Assembly (NCBI GenBank): GCA_947371015.1
Contig: CANBNK010000006.1
Location: 20,277-84,276 of the forward strand
Length of the DNA stretch: 64,000 nt
Direction: 5' to 3'
From: Acetobacteraceae bacterium
GTDB taxonomy: Bacteria; Pseudomonadota; Alphaproteobacteria; Acetobacterales; Acetobacteraceae
Shown: positions 38,955-48,805 of the stretch, piece by piece
Position numbering within the stretch: position 1 is the stretch's first letter
Layout of the letters: every line of letters starts with the position of its first letter
Position numbers and translations under genes: made by a program
The notes under the pieces: model-generated
What the model was told of the DNA's origin: nothing
Database searches by the model: none
The model's input: the letters and a program-made list of their open reading frames with translations, nothing else

Positions 38955-39029
38955 GCGGCTGCCCTTTCCGGACCGGGCCGCGTGTGGCCCGCCCTCCCTG
39001 TTTGGCGGCAAGCTAGCGCCGGGCGCTGG

Positions 39030-41594
39030 CTACGCCAATGCCTTCGCCACCTTCTCATGCGTGCCGCGGCTCAGCTTCGATTGTGCCAGTATGCGCTGCA
39101 ACTCCCGCTGCATCAGGGCTCCGCGCTGCGCATTCTGCCGCCGCCACTGCCCGAGCGGCCCGACCATCCGCGCCGCCGTCTGGCCGTTGATCTGGTCCAG
39201 CGCGATCACCGCATCAGCCAAAAAGGAATAACCCTCGCCCGACACATCATGGAATCGCACCTGATTGCCGGCAGCGAAGGCGCCGATGACGCTGCGCGCC
39301 CGGTTCGGGTTCTTCAAGTCGAAGTCCACATGTGCGTACAGCGCGCGCACTTCGGCAATGGCATTCGGCCGCGCCGCCATGGCCTGGATGCTGAACCACT
39401 TGTCCAGCACCAGGTCGTCGCCGCGCCACTTCGCGTGGAAGCTGGCCAGTGCCGCATCGCGCTCCGGCGTCTCGGTACCGGCCAGCGCGTCCAGCGCCGC
39501 CAGTACTTCCGTCATGTTGCGGCCGGCGTCGAACTGCGCTTTTGCGAGAGCCACATCCTGCGTCGCCAGGTAGCCCAGGCAGACATTGCGCAGCGCACGG
39601 CAGCCGATGGCTTCGCCGGTGATGCTGGCCGGGTCGGTCGCGGCCATGGCGTCGTAGGTGCGGCGCAGGCTGGTGGCGCAGCGCTGCGCGATCTCGCGCC
39701 GTAGTTGCTCCCGCACGGCGTGGATCGCCGCCGGCTCGGCCACCGCCATCTGGTCGGCGACGAAGGATTCGCCGGGCAGTAGCAGCGCCTCGGCGGCGAA
39801 GGCTGGGTCGCGCTCTGCATCCGCCAGCGTGGCTTCCACCGCCTCGGCCAGCGCTGGGTCGAAGGGTGTGGCCGGCGCCGCGATCATGCCAAGCATCACC
39901 GCCGTGGCGTATTGCTGGCCGCTGTCCCAGCGCACGAAGGGGTCGCTGTCATGCACCGCCAGGAAGCGCAGCCGGTCCTGCGGCACCCCCAGCAGCCGCA
40001 CCGGCGCCGAGAAACCACGCAGCAGCGAAGGCACTGGCGCGGTGGCGATCTCGTCGAAGGTGAAGCTCTGCTCGGCACCCTCCAGCAGCAGCATCCGCTC
40101 CGCAATCTGCTGGCCGTTCGCGTCCAGCAGGCCGGTCGCAACCGGGATCGGCAGCGGCGCCTTCTGCGGCTGCCCGGGCGTGGCCGGCGTGGTTTGCCGC
40201 AGCGTCAGCGTGTAGCGGCGGGCGGCGGCGTCGTAGCTGTCCTCGGCGGTCAGCTCCGGCGTGCCGGCCTGGCCGTACCAGCCCTTGAAGCCGCTGAGGT
40301 CGATGCCGGACGCATCCTGCATCGCGGCCACGAACTCCTCGATCGTCACCGCCTGGTTGTCGTGGCGGGCAAAGTAGAGGTCCATGCCGCGGCGGAAGTT
40401 GGCGGCACCGATGCGGGTGTGCAGCAGCCGCACCACTTCCGCGCCCTTGTCATAGACCGTGGGCGTGTAGAAATTGTCGATCTCGATATAGCTGTCGGGA
40501 CGCACGGGATGCGCCATCGGGCCGGCATCCTCGGGGAATTGCGCGGCGCGGAGACGGCGCACATCCTTCAGCCGCTTGACCGCGCGGCTGCCCATATCGC
40601 TGCTGAACTCCTGGTCGCGGAAGACCGTCAGGCCTTCCTTCAGGCTCAGCTGGAACCAGTCCCGACAGGTGACGCGATTGCCGGTCCAGTTGTGGAAATA
40701 CTCATGCGCGACCACGGTCTCGATGCCCTGGTAGTCGCCGTCGGTCGCCGTCTCCGCCGTGGCCAGCACATACTTGGTGTTGAAGACGTTGAGACCCTTA
40801 TTCTCCATGGCGCCCATGTTGAAGTCCGACACGGCGGCGATGTTGAACACGTCCAGGTCGTATTCCAGGCCGAAGACGTCCTCGTCCCACTTCATGCTGC
40901 GCTTCAGGCTGTCCATCGCATGGGCGCAGCGGGTCTCGTCGCCGCGGCGTACCCAGATGTTCAGCGCGACGGCACGGCCGGACGCGGTGGTGAAGTGGTC
41001 GTGCACATCCACCAGGTCGCCAGCGACCAGCGCGAACAGGTAGCACGGCTTCGGGTGCGGGTCCTGCCAGCGCACCCAATGCCGGCCGCCCTCGGCATGG
41101 CCGGAACCATGCGGATTGCCGTTGGAGAGCAGGATCGGGCAGGTCGCCCGATCCGCCGTCAGGGTGACGGTGTAGCGGCTCATCACATCGGGCCGGTCGG
41201 GGAAGTAGGTGATGCGGCGGAAGCCCTCGGCCTCGCACTGCGTGTAGTAATTTCCGCCGGAGGTGTAGAGGCCGCTCAACTCGGTATTCTCCGCCGGCGC
41301 GATCTGCGTGGTGATCTCCAGCATGCAGGCATCCGGCAGCGCGCCGATCGTCATGCCCGCGTCGTCCAGCGTGTACTGTTCCGGCGGCAGCGTCGCGCCA
41401 TCCAGCGCGATATGCCGCAACTCCAGCGCCACGCCATCCAGCCGCAGCGGCCCTGGCCGGTTCCGCCGCAGCGCCAGGCGAGAGCGCACGATGGTCGCCG
41501 CCGGGTCCAGTTGGAAATCCAGGTCCACCGTGTCGATATGGAAGACCGGCGGGGTGTAGTCCTGGCGATGCGTGGCGCGCGGCGTTTCGGTCAT
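39030..41594 (-). CDS. pepN: Aminopeptidase N
   Basis: An 854-residue M1 zinc aminopeptidase. The exopeptidase motif GAMEN is at residues 261-265 and the zinc motif is HEYFHNWTGNRVTCRDWFQL with HEYFH at 297-301 and the third ligand E320. Length and the C-terminal helical domain fit the proteobacterial PepN type. It begins 4 bp after the M81-family gene stop, so it may be carried on the long catabolic transcript, but its own promoter inside that gene cannot be excluded. Confidence 0.97.
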   Translation of the reverse strand: MTETPRATHRQDYTPPVFHIDTVDLDFQLDPAATIVRSRLALRRNRPGPLRLDGVALELRHIALDGATLPPEQYTLDDAGMTIGALPDACMLEITTQIAPAENTELSGLYTSGGNYYTQCEAEGFRRITYFPDRPDVMSRYTVTLTADRATCPILLSNGNPHGSGHAEGGRHWVRWQDPHPKPCYLFALVAGDLVDVHDHFTTASGRAVALNIWVRRGDETRCAHAMDSLKRSMKWDEDVFGLEYDLDVFNIAAVSDFNMGAMENKGLNVFNTKYVLATAETATDGDYQGIETVVAHEYFHNWTGNRVTCRDWFQLSLKEGLTVFRDQEFSSDMGSRAVKRLKDVRRLRAAQFPEDAGPMAHPVRPDSYIEIDNFYTPTVYDKGAEVVRLLHTRIGAANFRRGMDLYFARHDNQAVTIEEFVAAMQDASGIDLSGFKGWYGQAGTPELTAEDSYDAAARRYTLTLRQTTPATPGQPQKAPLPIPVATGLLDANGQQIAERMLLLEGAEQSFTFDEIATAPVPSLLRGFSAPVRLLGVPQDRLRFLAVHDSDPFVRWDSGQQYATAVMLGMIAAPATPFDPALAEAVEATLADAERDPAFAAEALLLPGESFVADQMAVAEPAAIHAVREQLRREIAQRCATSLRRTYDAMAATDPASITGEAIGCRALRNVCLGYLATQDVALAKAQFDAGRNMTEVLAALDALAGTETPERDAALASFHAKWRGDDLVLDKWFSIQAMAARPNAIAEVRALYAHVDFDLKNPNRARSVIGAFAAGNQVRFHDVSGEGYSFLADAVIALDQINGQTAARMVGPLGQWRRQNAQRGALMQRELQRILAQSKLSRGTHEKVAKALA

Positions 41595-41598
41595 GGGG

Positions 41599-43098
41599 CT
41601 ACCCGTTGGTGCCGGGGTCGAGCGGATAGATCGGCCGGCGGACGTTGCGGAAGGTCAGCTGCGAATAGTCGGACGTGCAGACCCCAACGCCGGCGCACTC
41701 GACAATATCCCTGGCCAATGGACCGAGCGCGGCGCGCCAATGCACCCGTGACTTGATGGCCAGGTAGCGCTTGTCGCGCGGCTCGATGCCGAGCACGCGG
41801 AACATGTCGGGGCTGGTCGGCTCGATCTGGCGCGTGACCAGCACGATCTCCACCGCGCCGGTGTCCAGCACCACGGTCGGGCCCATATATACCTTCAACC
41901 CCGGCGCCAGGCCGGCCTTGGTGACGAAGTAGCCAGCCGAGATCGTCTTCACCCTGCCGGTCACGCTGAGCGGCTTGGAGGATTGCGGCAACTCCGGCAT
42001 CGGCAGTTTGCCGCCGAGTTCCAGCGTCACTTCCGCGCCAATGCCGGCACGCTGGCAAGCAGCCACGGCGTCAGGGTCGCAGATGCCAAAGAAGGCGACA
42101 TCCTCCAACCCCTGGCGCAGGATTTCTGCGAGTACCTCGGTGGTATCCATGGTGCCGCCGGAAGCGCAGTTGTCGTAGTGGTCCAGCAGCACCACCGGCA
42201 GTTCCGCCTTGGTCGCGCCGGCCTGCTTGGCCCGCGCTACGCTGTCGGCTAGCGGTTCCGGCTTGAAGGTAAAGGCCTCCCGCGCTTTCCAGGCGAAGTC
42301 GAGCAGCTCCTGCACCATGGCCTGCGCGTCGGCCTGGTTGTTGTCGGTGCAGACCACGGCGGAAAGCCCGGCGCCGTGGATATCCGCGTGTGGAAAGCCG
42401 ACATACAGGCTGGCGCTGAGCGCGCGGCCACTGGTTTCCCAGCCGCGGCACATCGCCTGCAACTCCTTGTTCGGGAAGGCGTGCGTGCCCTGCGCCATCA
42501 CGTGCGGCAGCATCGGTGCCCGGGCCCAGGCGGTGGTTGGCTTGACCTCGCCGCGCAGCGCACGCAGCAACGGTCGCGCCGCACGCTCGGCGGTTTGGTA
42601 CATGTCCACATGCGGGTAGGTCTGGTAGCCCGCCGTCACCGTGGCGGTTTCCACCATGTTGGCGTGCATGTTGGCGTGCATGTCATAGGCCACGGCCATC
42701 GGCGTGGTCGGGTCGATGGCGCGGATGCGGCGCAGCAACTCGCCCTCGCCGTCCTCGTAGGCGTCCGTCACCATCGCGCCATGCAGGTCCAGCAGAATGG
42801 CGTCCCAGCCACCCTGCTTCACCGCATCAGTGATCGCGCCGCAGAACGCCTCATACGCCGCGCCATCCACCTTGCCCGAAGGCGGTGCATGCGCGGCGAC
42901 GGGCACCACAACCTCGGCGCCCGCCTCCGCGGCCACGTCGAGGAAGCCGCCCATGCAGGTGCGGGTGCCCTTGAAGAACGCAATGGCCCGCTCGCCGGCC
43001 AGCAACTCCGTGCCATCCCGGCAGAACCTCGCCAATGGCGTCGGCACCGGCGAGAAGGTGTTGGTTTCGTGGCTGAGCGCGGCGAGCAGGAAGCGCAT
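41599..43098 (-). CDS. M81 family metallopeptidase (MlrC-like)
   Basis: A 499-residue protein of the M81/microcystinase C family. LLAALSHETNTFSPVPT at the start, LLDLHGAMVTDAYEDGEGEL and AYDMHANMHANM near residues 105-150 hold the conserved zinc-binding histidines and aspartates; YPHVDMYQTAERA follows. MlrC cleaves the Adda-derived product of microcystin, but most homologues lie in catabolic operons with unknown amide or peptide substrates. Here it is last of seven genes before pepN, 2 bp after the hydroxyacid oxidase. Confidence 0.9.
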   Translation of the reverse strand: MRFLLAALSHETNTFSPVPTPLARFCRDGTELLAGERAIAFFKGTRTCMGGFLDVAAEAGAEVVVPVAAHAPPSGKVDGAAYEAFCGAITDAVKQGGWDAILLDLHGAMVTDAYEDGEGELLRRIRAIDPTTPMAVAYDMHANMHANMVETATVTAGYQTYPHVDMYQTAERAARPLLRALRGEVKPTTAWARAPMLPHVMAQGTHAFPNKELQAMCRGWETSGRALSASLYVGFPHADIHGAGLSAVVCTDNNQADAQAMVQELLDFAWKAREAFTFKPEPLADSVARAKQAGATKAELPVVLLDHYDNCASGGTMDTTEVLAEILRQGLEDVAFFGICDPDAVAACQRAGIGAEVTLELGGKLPMPELPQSSKPLSVTGRVKTISAGYFVTKAGLAPGLKVYMGPTVVLDTGAVEIVLVTRQIEPTSPDMFRVLGIEPRDKRYLAIKSRVHWRAALGPLARDIVECAGVGVCTSDYSQLTFRNVRRPIYPLDPGTNG

Positions 43099-43100
43099 GG

Positions 43101-44201
43101 TCAGCGGTACCCCGGGTCCGAGAGGTTGAGCAACGGAAAGGCACTGAACAGCGAAGGCGGCCGCACCGGCTGCGCCTGGTGCAGGTAGCCCGGATGCAGG
43201 TCCACGAAGCGCGAAACGCCGAGCAGGCCGAGCACCTCATGGATTTCGGTCTGCAGCAATTCCAGTACGCGCTGCACGCCATCCTCGCCGGCGGCGGCCA
43301 GGCCGTAGCAGTAAAGTCGACCGATCGCGACCATGTCGGCGCCCAGTGCCATCGCCTTCACCACGTCGCTGCCACGGCTGATGGAGCCATCCATCCACAC
43401 CTTGGCGCGGCCACCCACGGCCTTCACCACTTCCGGCAGCGCCTCCAGCGAACCACGGCCGTGATCCAACTGGCGGCCACCATGGTTGGAGACATAGACC
43501 ACGTCCACGCCGTGGTCGCAGGCCATGCCGGCATCCTCTGACGTGGCGATGCCCTTCAGCACCAGCGGTACGTTCGGGAATTTCTGCTTGAAGTGCCGCA
43601 CGTAGTCCCAGTTCAACCCAGCCTGGAAGCTGTGCCCCACGGCGCGCGCCCGCCACGGCTTGACGAAGCGCTTGGCGATGTCGCGTTCGCGCCGGCTGTA
43701 GATCGCGGTATCGACGGTCAGGCAGAAGGCGTCGTAGCCGGCATCAATCGCCTGCTTCACGATGTCGTCGCACCAGGCGTAGTCGCCGCGCACATACAGC
43801 TGGAACACGTTCGGCCCGTTGCCGGTCGCTTCCGCCATCAGCTTCAGCCCCGGCGCGCTGACGCTGGAGACGATGGTCGGGACGCCGAATTTCTTCGCCG
43901 CCCGCGCCGCCGGGGCGCCGCCCTCAGCGTCGAAATTCTCCAAGCCCCCAACCGGCGCCAGCGCCACGGGGATGCTGATCTTCTTGCCGAAGAAGGTGCC
44001 CGAGGTGTCGATGTTCGACACATCGCGCAGCACGCGCGGGCGGAAGGCCTGCATGTCCAGCGCCATGCGGTTGCGCAGCACCGTGGTCTCGGTCTCGGTG
44101 CCGCCAACCAGGTAGTCCCAGGTGCCCGGCGTCACGCGGCGCTTCGCCTCGCTGACGAACTCGTGCAGCGTGAGGTATTGATGGTCAGGTTCGTTCATCA
44201 T
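43101..44201 (-). CDS. FMN-dependent alpha-hydroxy-acid oxidase/dehydrogenase
   Basis: A 366-residue protein of the glycolate oxidase/lactate dehydrogenase/mandelate dehydrogenase family, oxidising an L-2-hydroxyacid to a 2-oxo acid. K216 (LVLKGIAT), H240 and R243 (SNHGGRQLDHG) are catalytic, and MDGSISRGSDVVKAMALGAD binds FMN phosphate. Two adjacent ATGs start the frame; AGGAAA lies upstream of the first. In its operon it follows a PEP-mutase/isocitrate-lyase-family gene. Confidence 0.93.
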   Translation of the reverse strand: MMNEPDHQYLTLHEFVSEAKRRVTPGTWDYLVGGTETETTVLRNRMALDMQAFRPRVLRDVSNIDTSGTFFGKKISIPVALAPVGGLENFDAEGGAPAARAAKKFGVPTIVSSVSAPGLKLMAEATGNGPNVFQLYVRGDYAWCDDIVKQAIDAGYDAFCLTVDTAIYSRRERDIAKRFVKPWRARAVGHSFQAGLNWDYVRHFKQKFPNVPLVLKGIATSEDAGMACDHGVDVVYVSNHGGRQLDHGRGSLEALPEVVKAVGGRAKVWMDGSISRGSDVVKAMALGADMVAIGRLYCYGLAAAGEDGVQRVLELLQTEIHEVLGLLGVSRFVDLHPGYLHQAQPVRPPSLFSAFPLLNLSDPGYR

Positions 44202-44216
44202 GCTCGGATTTCCTCG

Positions 44217-45086
44217 TCAGCCGCCCAGGTATGCCTTGGTCCAGCGTTTATACTCGTTGTCATGCGTGATCCGGGGCATCAGCTCCGCTTCCGGCATGCC
44301 CGCCAGATCCTTCGGCTGCACGCCACCGCGCAGCGCCTTCAACGTCTCGAACACCGCGCGTTGCGCCGCCTGGATCGGCTGGTGCCCCTGCAACGCAATG
44401 CGCACGCCGCGCGACGCGAGGTATTCGCGGTCGCGCATCTCCGCCGTCTCCATGCCGCCGAGGATGATCGGCAGCGTCGCCACGGCACTGATCGCGTCCA
44501 ACTCGGCGCGCGATTTCACGCCGGTGAAGAACAGCGCATCGGCGCCGGAGGCGGAGTACACGCGCGCCCGCTCCACCGCATCGGCAATGCCGGTCACCTG
44601 CACCGCGCTGGTGCGCGCCACGATGACGAAGCCGGCGTCATCCCGCGCCGCCAGCCCGGCCTTCACCTTGCCCAGCCCTTCCTCGATGCTGTGCAGCACC
44701 ACCGTGCCGTCGCCAAACAGGCGCGGCAGCACGGTGTCCTCCAGCGTCATGCCGGCAACGCCGGCGGTCTCAACCTCCTGCACCGTGCGCATGGCGTTCA
44801 GCGCATTGCCGTAGCCGTGGTCGGCATCCACCATCAGCGGCATGGTGCTGACCGCGCGGCAGATGCGGCGGCACTGCTCGGCGAACTCGGTCAGCGTCAC
44901 CACGATAAGGTCCGGCGCGCCCAGCACCGCCAGGGAAGCGGTTGAGCCGGCAAACATGCCGACCTCGAAGCCGATATCCTCGGCGATCCGCGCCGACATC
45001 GGGTCCCAGACCGAACCCGGGTGAACGCAGACGCTGCCATTCAGCACCGCGCGCAGGCGCTGGCGACGGTCGGTTACGGTGCTCAT
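44217..45086 (-). CDS. Isocitrate lyase/PEP mutase family protein (oxaloacetate decarboxylase-like)
   Basis: A 289-residue TIM-barrel lyase. The Mg-binding segment is MVDADHGYGNALNAMRTVQE around residue 86-105, as in the oxaloacetate decarboxylase subgroup typified by Pseudomonas PA4872, and the KKCGH signature of isocitrate lyase is absent. It would cleave a 2-oxo or 2-hydroxy dicarboxylate. Coupled by ATGA to the Gfo/Idh/MocA gene upstream. Beside the FMN oxidase it suggests successive oxidation and C-C cleavage of a hydroxyacid. Confidence 0.85.
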   Translation of the reverse strand: MSTVTDRRQRLRAVLNGSVCVHPGSVWDPMSARIAEDIGFEVGMFAGSTASLAVLGAPDLIVVTLTEFAEQCRRICRAVSTMPLMVDADHGYGNALNAMRTVQEVETAGVAGMTLEDTVLPRLFGDGTVVLHSIEEGLGKVKAGLAARDDAGFVIVARTSAVQVTGIADAVERARVYSASGADALFFTGVKSRAELDAISAVATLPIILGGMETAEMRDREYLASRGVRIALQGHQPIQAAQRAVFETLKALRGGVQPKDLAGMPEAELMPRITHDNEYKRWTKAYLGG

Positions 45087-46228
45087 AGCGCGGGCATCTC
45101 CACCCACCGGCGGTCGCGGTGGCTCTCGTAGCAGGCCTCGATCAGTTGCAGCCCGCGCGCCGCCTGCAACAGGCTGGCGGTGTTGGGCGTGCCTTCCGCC
45201 AGGTGGCGCAGGTAAAGCTCCCACGCCTGGCGATAGCTGTTCTTGAACGGCACCAGGTCCGGCGCCTTCTGCCACTGGCTGAAGAAGTCCGCGGTCTGCG
45301 GCGCCTGCACCGGAAACACCGGCTTCGGCGTTGTGCCGATCGTCTGCACGAGGCAGTCATGCAGCGTGGCGTGCGCGCTGGCCTTGTCGCCATCCACGCT
45401 CACCACCAGCATGTCGTCGCGCCGGATGCGCGTGGCCCACGACGAGAAAACCTCGCCGACCAACCCGCTCTCGAACTCGACGATCGAGCGCACCTCATCC
45501 TCGACATCCACGTCGTAGGGCTGGTGCTGCTCGTCCCAACGCTTCGGCTGCGCGGTGTTGATGCGCGCCGTCACCGCCGTAGGCCGGCCGAACAGATGCT
45601 CGATGACGTAGCGCCAGTGTGGGAACATATCCAGCACCAGTCCGCCACCCAGCGCCTTCTTGTAGTTCCAGCTGGTGCGCTGCGCCGGGATGTGCTCGCC
45701 GTCGAACACCCACCAGCCGAATTCCAGCCGCATGCCGTGGAGTTTGCCGAAGTAGCCCATGTCCAGCAGCGTCTTCAGCTTGGCCAGGCCCGGCAGGTGG
45801 ATCTTGTCCTGCATCACGGCGTGGCTGACACCGGCGGCCTCCGCGGTGTCGCGCAGCGCCAGCACCTCGGCCATGCTCTCGGCCACCGGCTTTTCCAGGT
45901 AGATGTGCTTGCCCGCGGCAATCGCGCGCCGCGCCAGTTCCACGCGGTTGCCGCCATAGGCGCACTCGAAGAACAGCGCGTCGTTCTTGTCGGCCAGGCA
46001 GGCGCCGATATCCGTGCTCCAGCGCTTGATGCCAAGCCGCGCTGCCAGCGCCGCCATCTTCTCCGGCGTGCGGCCGAGCAGGATCGGGTCCGGCATAAGC
46101 CGGTCGCCATTGGCCAGCGGCAGGCCGCCCTCCTGCATGATCGGCACCAGGCTGTTCATCAGGTGCTGCGTGGTGCCGATGCGGCTGGTGGCACCATGCA
46201 TGATGATGCCGAGGCGTTGCGTTGCCAT
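45083..46228 (-). CDS. Gfo/Idh/MocA family oxidoreductase
   Basis: A 381-residue NAD(P)-dependent oxidoreductase. The N-terminal nucleotide fold (LGIIMHGATSRIGTTQHL) is an atypical version of GxGxxG, while the catalytic EKP motif is present in GKHIYLEKPVAES near residues 108-120. GGGLVLDMFPHWRYVIEHLFG is the substrate-domain block. Family members act on sugars, cyclitols and related polyols. The ATG at 46228 lies 4 bp after the deaminase-like gene stop. Substrate unknown. Confidence 0.9.
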   Translation of the reverse strand: MATQRLGIIMHGATSRIGTTQHLMNSLVPIMQEGGLPLANGDRLMPDPILLGRTPEKMAALAARLGIKRWSTDIGACLADKNDALFFECAYGGNRVELARRAIAAGKHIYLEKPVAESMAEVLALRDTAEAAGVSHAVMQDKIHLPGLAKLKTLLDMGYFGKLHGMRLEFGWWVFDGEHIPAQRTSWNYKKALGGGLVLDMFPHWRYVIEHLFGRPTAVTARINTAQPKRWDEQHQPYDVDVEDEVRSIVEFESGLVGEVFSSWATRIRRDDMLVVSVDGDKASAHATLHDCLVQTIGTTPKPVFPVQAPQTADFFSQWQKAPDLVPFKNSYRQAWELYLRHLAEGTPNTASLLQAARGLQLIEACYESHRDRRWVEMPAL

Positions 46229-46232
46229 GTGT

Positions 46233-47465
46233 TTATTCCGGGCGATGCAGCACGGGGGCTGCGCGGGTGTAGGTACGGCGGCCACGCTTGTACGCACACA
46301 GCGTCGGCGCAATCTCGCGGATGGCAGCTACCGGGTCGGGCGCGTCCACCACCACCAAATCAGCGTCGTTGCCGACCGCGATGCCGTAGCCCTTGCGACG
46401 CAGCAGCTTGGCGCTGTTCGTCGTCAGCATGGTCCAGGTCTCCGCCAGGTCGTCAGGCATGGCGTGCTGCACCACATTGGCATACATGTTGGCCATGCGG
46501 ATCAGCTGCCCGTCGCCCAGCGGCGTGAAGGCGTTGAGAATGTTGTTGCTGCTGAGATTGCAGTTCACCCCCATCCGCAGCAGCCGGTTGCCATCGGCCA
46601 CGCTGCGCTCGACGCGATGGTCCTTCTCACGCCCGCCGAGATACATGTCGGTCGCCGGCAGCACGGTCAGCGCCACGCCGGCATTGGCCATGCGCTTTGC
46701 CACCACCGCCAGGTCGTCCGCGGGCATGACGGAAAGCTTGGTGCCATGGCCGATGGCGACGCGGCCCTCATAGCCGTACTTCTCCGCCAGGTCGCACACC
46801 AGCAACACGTCCAGATGCGCCGCCGAGCTGCCGCTGTCGGCATGCATGTCGATGTCGTAGCCGTAGCGCCGCGCCAGCTCGAACACGCGGTGGATCTGCG
46901 CCGCCGGGTCGCTGTCGTAGCTCGGCGCCGCGCCGACCACCGTCGCGCCATTCTCCAGCGCCGCGACCATCAGCTCATCGGTGCCGGGGTTGTTGGTCAG
47001 GCCCTCCTGCGGCATCACGCATATCTCGATGTCGATGGCCCATTTGTACTCCTCGATCAGCGCCTTCACGCCGTCCAGGCCGCGCAGGCCGACACCGGGG
47101 TCCACCTCCGCATGCGTCCGCATCACGGTGGCGCCGTGCATGATGCACTTCTCCAGCGTGCGCCGGGCGCGGCTGGTCACATCCTCCACCGTGAAGCTGC
47201 TCTTGATCGCGCGCGTCCGCTCCATCGCCCGGTGCGGGAAGCGCGCGGTCTCGCATTCGCAGCGGTCTATCGTGCAGGTCTTGTCCAGGTGGATATGCGT
47301 CTCGACGAAGCCGGGCGATACCAGCCGCCCGCCGCAGTCGTAAAGCTCCCGCGCATCGGTGCCGAGGTCGGCCGCCAGCGCGGAAATCTTCCCGCCGACA
47401 ACGCCGATATCGGTCGCCGTGCCGTCGGCCAGCCGCGCATTCTTCAACAGAAGGTCGAAAGCCAT
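46233..47465 (-). CDS. Cytosine-deaminase-like amidohydrolase with altered active site
   Basis: A 410-residue amidohydrolase-superfamily protein of the CodA/AtzC branch. H57 and H59 (ETHIHLDK), H208 (DMHADSG) and H240 (IGHGTKL) correspond by eye to E. coli cytosine deaminase H61, H63, H214 and H246. The catalytic glutamate of HCDE is replaced by S211, and the metal-ligating aspartate of NDDV aligns with N307/N308 (SSNNILNAFTPLG). A standard cytosine deamination seems unlikely; hydrolysis of another N-C bond is possible. It is third in the operon. Confidence 0.85.
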   Translation of the reverse strand: MAFDLLLKNARLADGTATDIGVVGGKISALAADLGTDARELYDCGGRLVSPGFVETHIHLDKTCTIDRCECETARFPHRAMERTRAIKSSFTVEDVTSRARRTLEKCIMHGATVMRTHAEVDPGVGLRGLDGVKALIEEYKWAIDIEICVMPQEGLTNNPGTDELMVAALENGATVVGAAPSYDSDPAAQIHRVFELARRYGYDIDMHADSGSSAAHLDVLLVCDLAEKYGYEGRVAIGHGTKLSVMPADDLAVVAKRMANAGVALTVLPATDMYLGGREKDHRVERSVADGNRLLRMGVNCNLSSNNILNAFTPLGDGQLIRMANMYANVVQHAMPDDLAETWTMLTTNSAKLLRRKGYGIAVGNDADLVVVDAPDPVAAIREIAPTLCAYKRGRRTYTRAAPVLHRPE

Positions 47466-47468
47466 GGT

Positions 47469-48776
47469 TCAGTCCGCCGCTCCGCCATAGGGCACGTTGC
47501 GCCCGCCATATCGCCGCACCCGCACATTGGCCTGCTCGCCATGGCCAGCAAAGCCTTCCAGTGCGCAGAGCCGCGAGCAATAGGCGCCGATCATCGCGCT
47601 GGCCTCGTCCGTCGTCACGCGCTGGTAGGTCACGGTCTTCAGGAACTTGCCGACCCACAGCCCGCCAGTGTAGCGCGCCGCGCCCTGCGTCGGCAGCGTG
47701 TGGTTGGTGCCGATGACCTTGTCGCCATAGGCCACGTTGGTGCGCGGGCCGAGGAACAGCGCGCCGTAATTCTTCATCCGGCGCAGGAAGTAATCGTCGT
47801 CACTGGTCATTACCTGCACATGCTCGCTGGCGATGCGGTCGGCCTGCTCGACCATCTCCTCGAAGCTGTCGCAGACGATGACCTCGCCGTAGTCCTCCCA
47901 CGCCTTCCGCGCCACCTCGGCGGTCGGCAAAATGGCGAGCAACTTGTCCACCTGCGCCATGGTCTCCTTCGCCAGCTTCTGCGAATTGGTCAGCAGGATC
48001 GCCGGGCTGGTCGGCCCATGCTCGGCCTGGCCCAGCAGGTCGGTCGCGCAGATTTCGGCATCCACCGTCTCATCGGCGATGATCAGCGTCTCGGTCGGGC
48101 CGGCGAACAGGTCAATGCCGACGCGGCCGAACAACTGCCGCTTGGCCTCCGCGACATAGGCGTTGCCGGGGCCGACCAGCATGTCCACACCCTTGATCGA
48201 CGGCGTGCCGATGGCCATCGCCGCCACTGCCTGCACGCCGCCCAGGCAGTAGATCTCATCTGCCCCGGCCAGATGCTGCGCCGCCACGATCGCCGGCGCC
48301 GGCCGGCCGTTGAACGGCGGCGCGCAGGTAACGATGCGCGGCACGCCGGCGACCTTCGCCGTCACCACGCTCATATGCGCGGAAGCCAGCAGCGGATACT
48401 TGCCACCGGGCACGTAGCAGCCGACCGACTGGATCGGGATGTTCTTGTGGCCCAGCACCACGCCGGGCAGCGTCTCAACCTCGATATCCTGCAGCGCCGC
48501 CCTCTGGTGCTTGGCGAAGTTGCGCACCTGCGCCTGGGCGAATTTTATATCTTCAAGGTCGCGCGGCTGCAGTTGGGCCAGGCATTCCTCAATCTCCGCC
48601 TTGGAGAGCCGGTAATCCTCGCGGTCCCAGTTGTCGAACTTGATCGACATCTCTCGCACGGCCTCGTCGCCGCGCGCCGCCACGTCCTCCAGCAGGGCTT
48701 CCACCGTGGCGCGCACCACCGCATTGGCCGCCGCCTTTTCCCCCGCCGCGATGCTCTGCTTCAGCCAGCGCGCCAT
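47469..48776 (-). CDS. HisD-family dehydrogenase (probably catabolic)
   Basis: A 435-residue zinc- and NAD-dependent dehydrogenase of the histidinol dehydrogenase family, which oxidises a primary alcohol to a carboxylate in two steps. Zinc and catalytic residues appear in place: [33 protein letters not shown] and [11 protein letters not shown]. No other his gene is near, and the start MARWLKQS differs from biosynthetic HisD. It resembles catabolic paralogues such as sulfopropanediol 3-dehydrogenase (HpsN). GAGGGAG precedes the ATG. Confidence 0.9.
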   Translation of the reverse strand: MARWLKQSIAAGEKAAANAVVRATVEALLEDVAARGDEAVREMSIKFDNWDREDYRLSKAEIEECLAQLQPRDLEDIKFAQAQVRNFAKHQRAALQDIEVETLPGVVLGHKNIPIQSVGCYVPGGKYPLLASAHMSVVTAKVAGVPRIVTCAPPFNGRPAPAIVAAQHLAGADEIYCLGGVQAVAAMAIGTPSIKGVDMLVGPGNAYVAEAKRQLFGRVGIDLFAGPTETLIIADETVDAEICATDLLGQAEHGPTSPAILLTNSQKLAKETMAQVDKLLAILPTAEVARKAWEDYGEVIVCDSFEEMVEQADRIASEHVQVMTSDDDYFLRRMKNYGALFLGPRTNVAYGDKVIGTNHTLPTQGAARYTGGLWVGKFLKTVTYQRVTTDEASAMIGAYCSRLCALEGFAGHGEQANVRVRRYGGRNVPYGGAAD

Positions 48777-48805
48777 CTCAACACTCCCTCAACCGGTCGC
48801 ATCAC

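Noticed and set aside
39015..39027. AGCGCC-G-GGCGCT palindrome just after the pepN stop
   Set aside because: The usable stem is only about four base pairs once a loop is allowed, which is common by chance at this GC.
41599..43098. Microcystin degradation locus
   Set aside because: Only an MlrC-like gene is present; mlrA, mlrB and mlrD are absent, and M81 proteins are widespread in other contexts.
47469..48776. Biosynthetic hisD
   Set aside because: No histidine biosynthesis genes nearby and the N-terminus and neighbours fit a catabolic paralogue.
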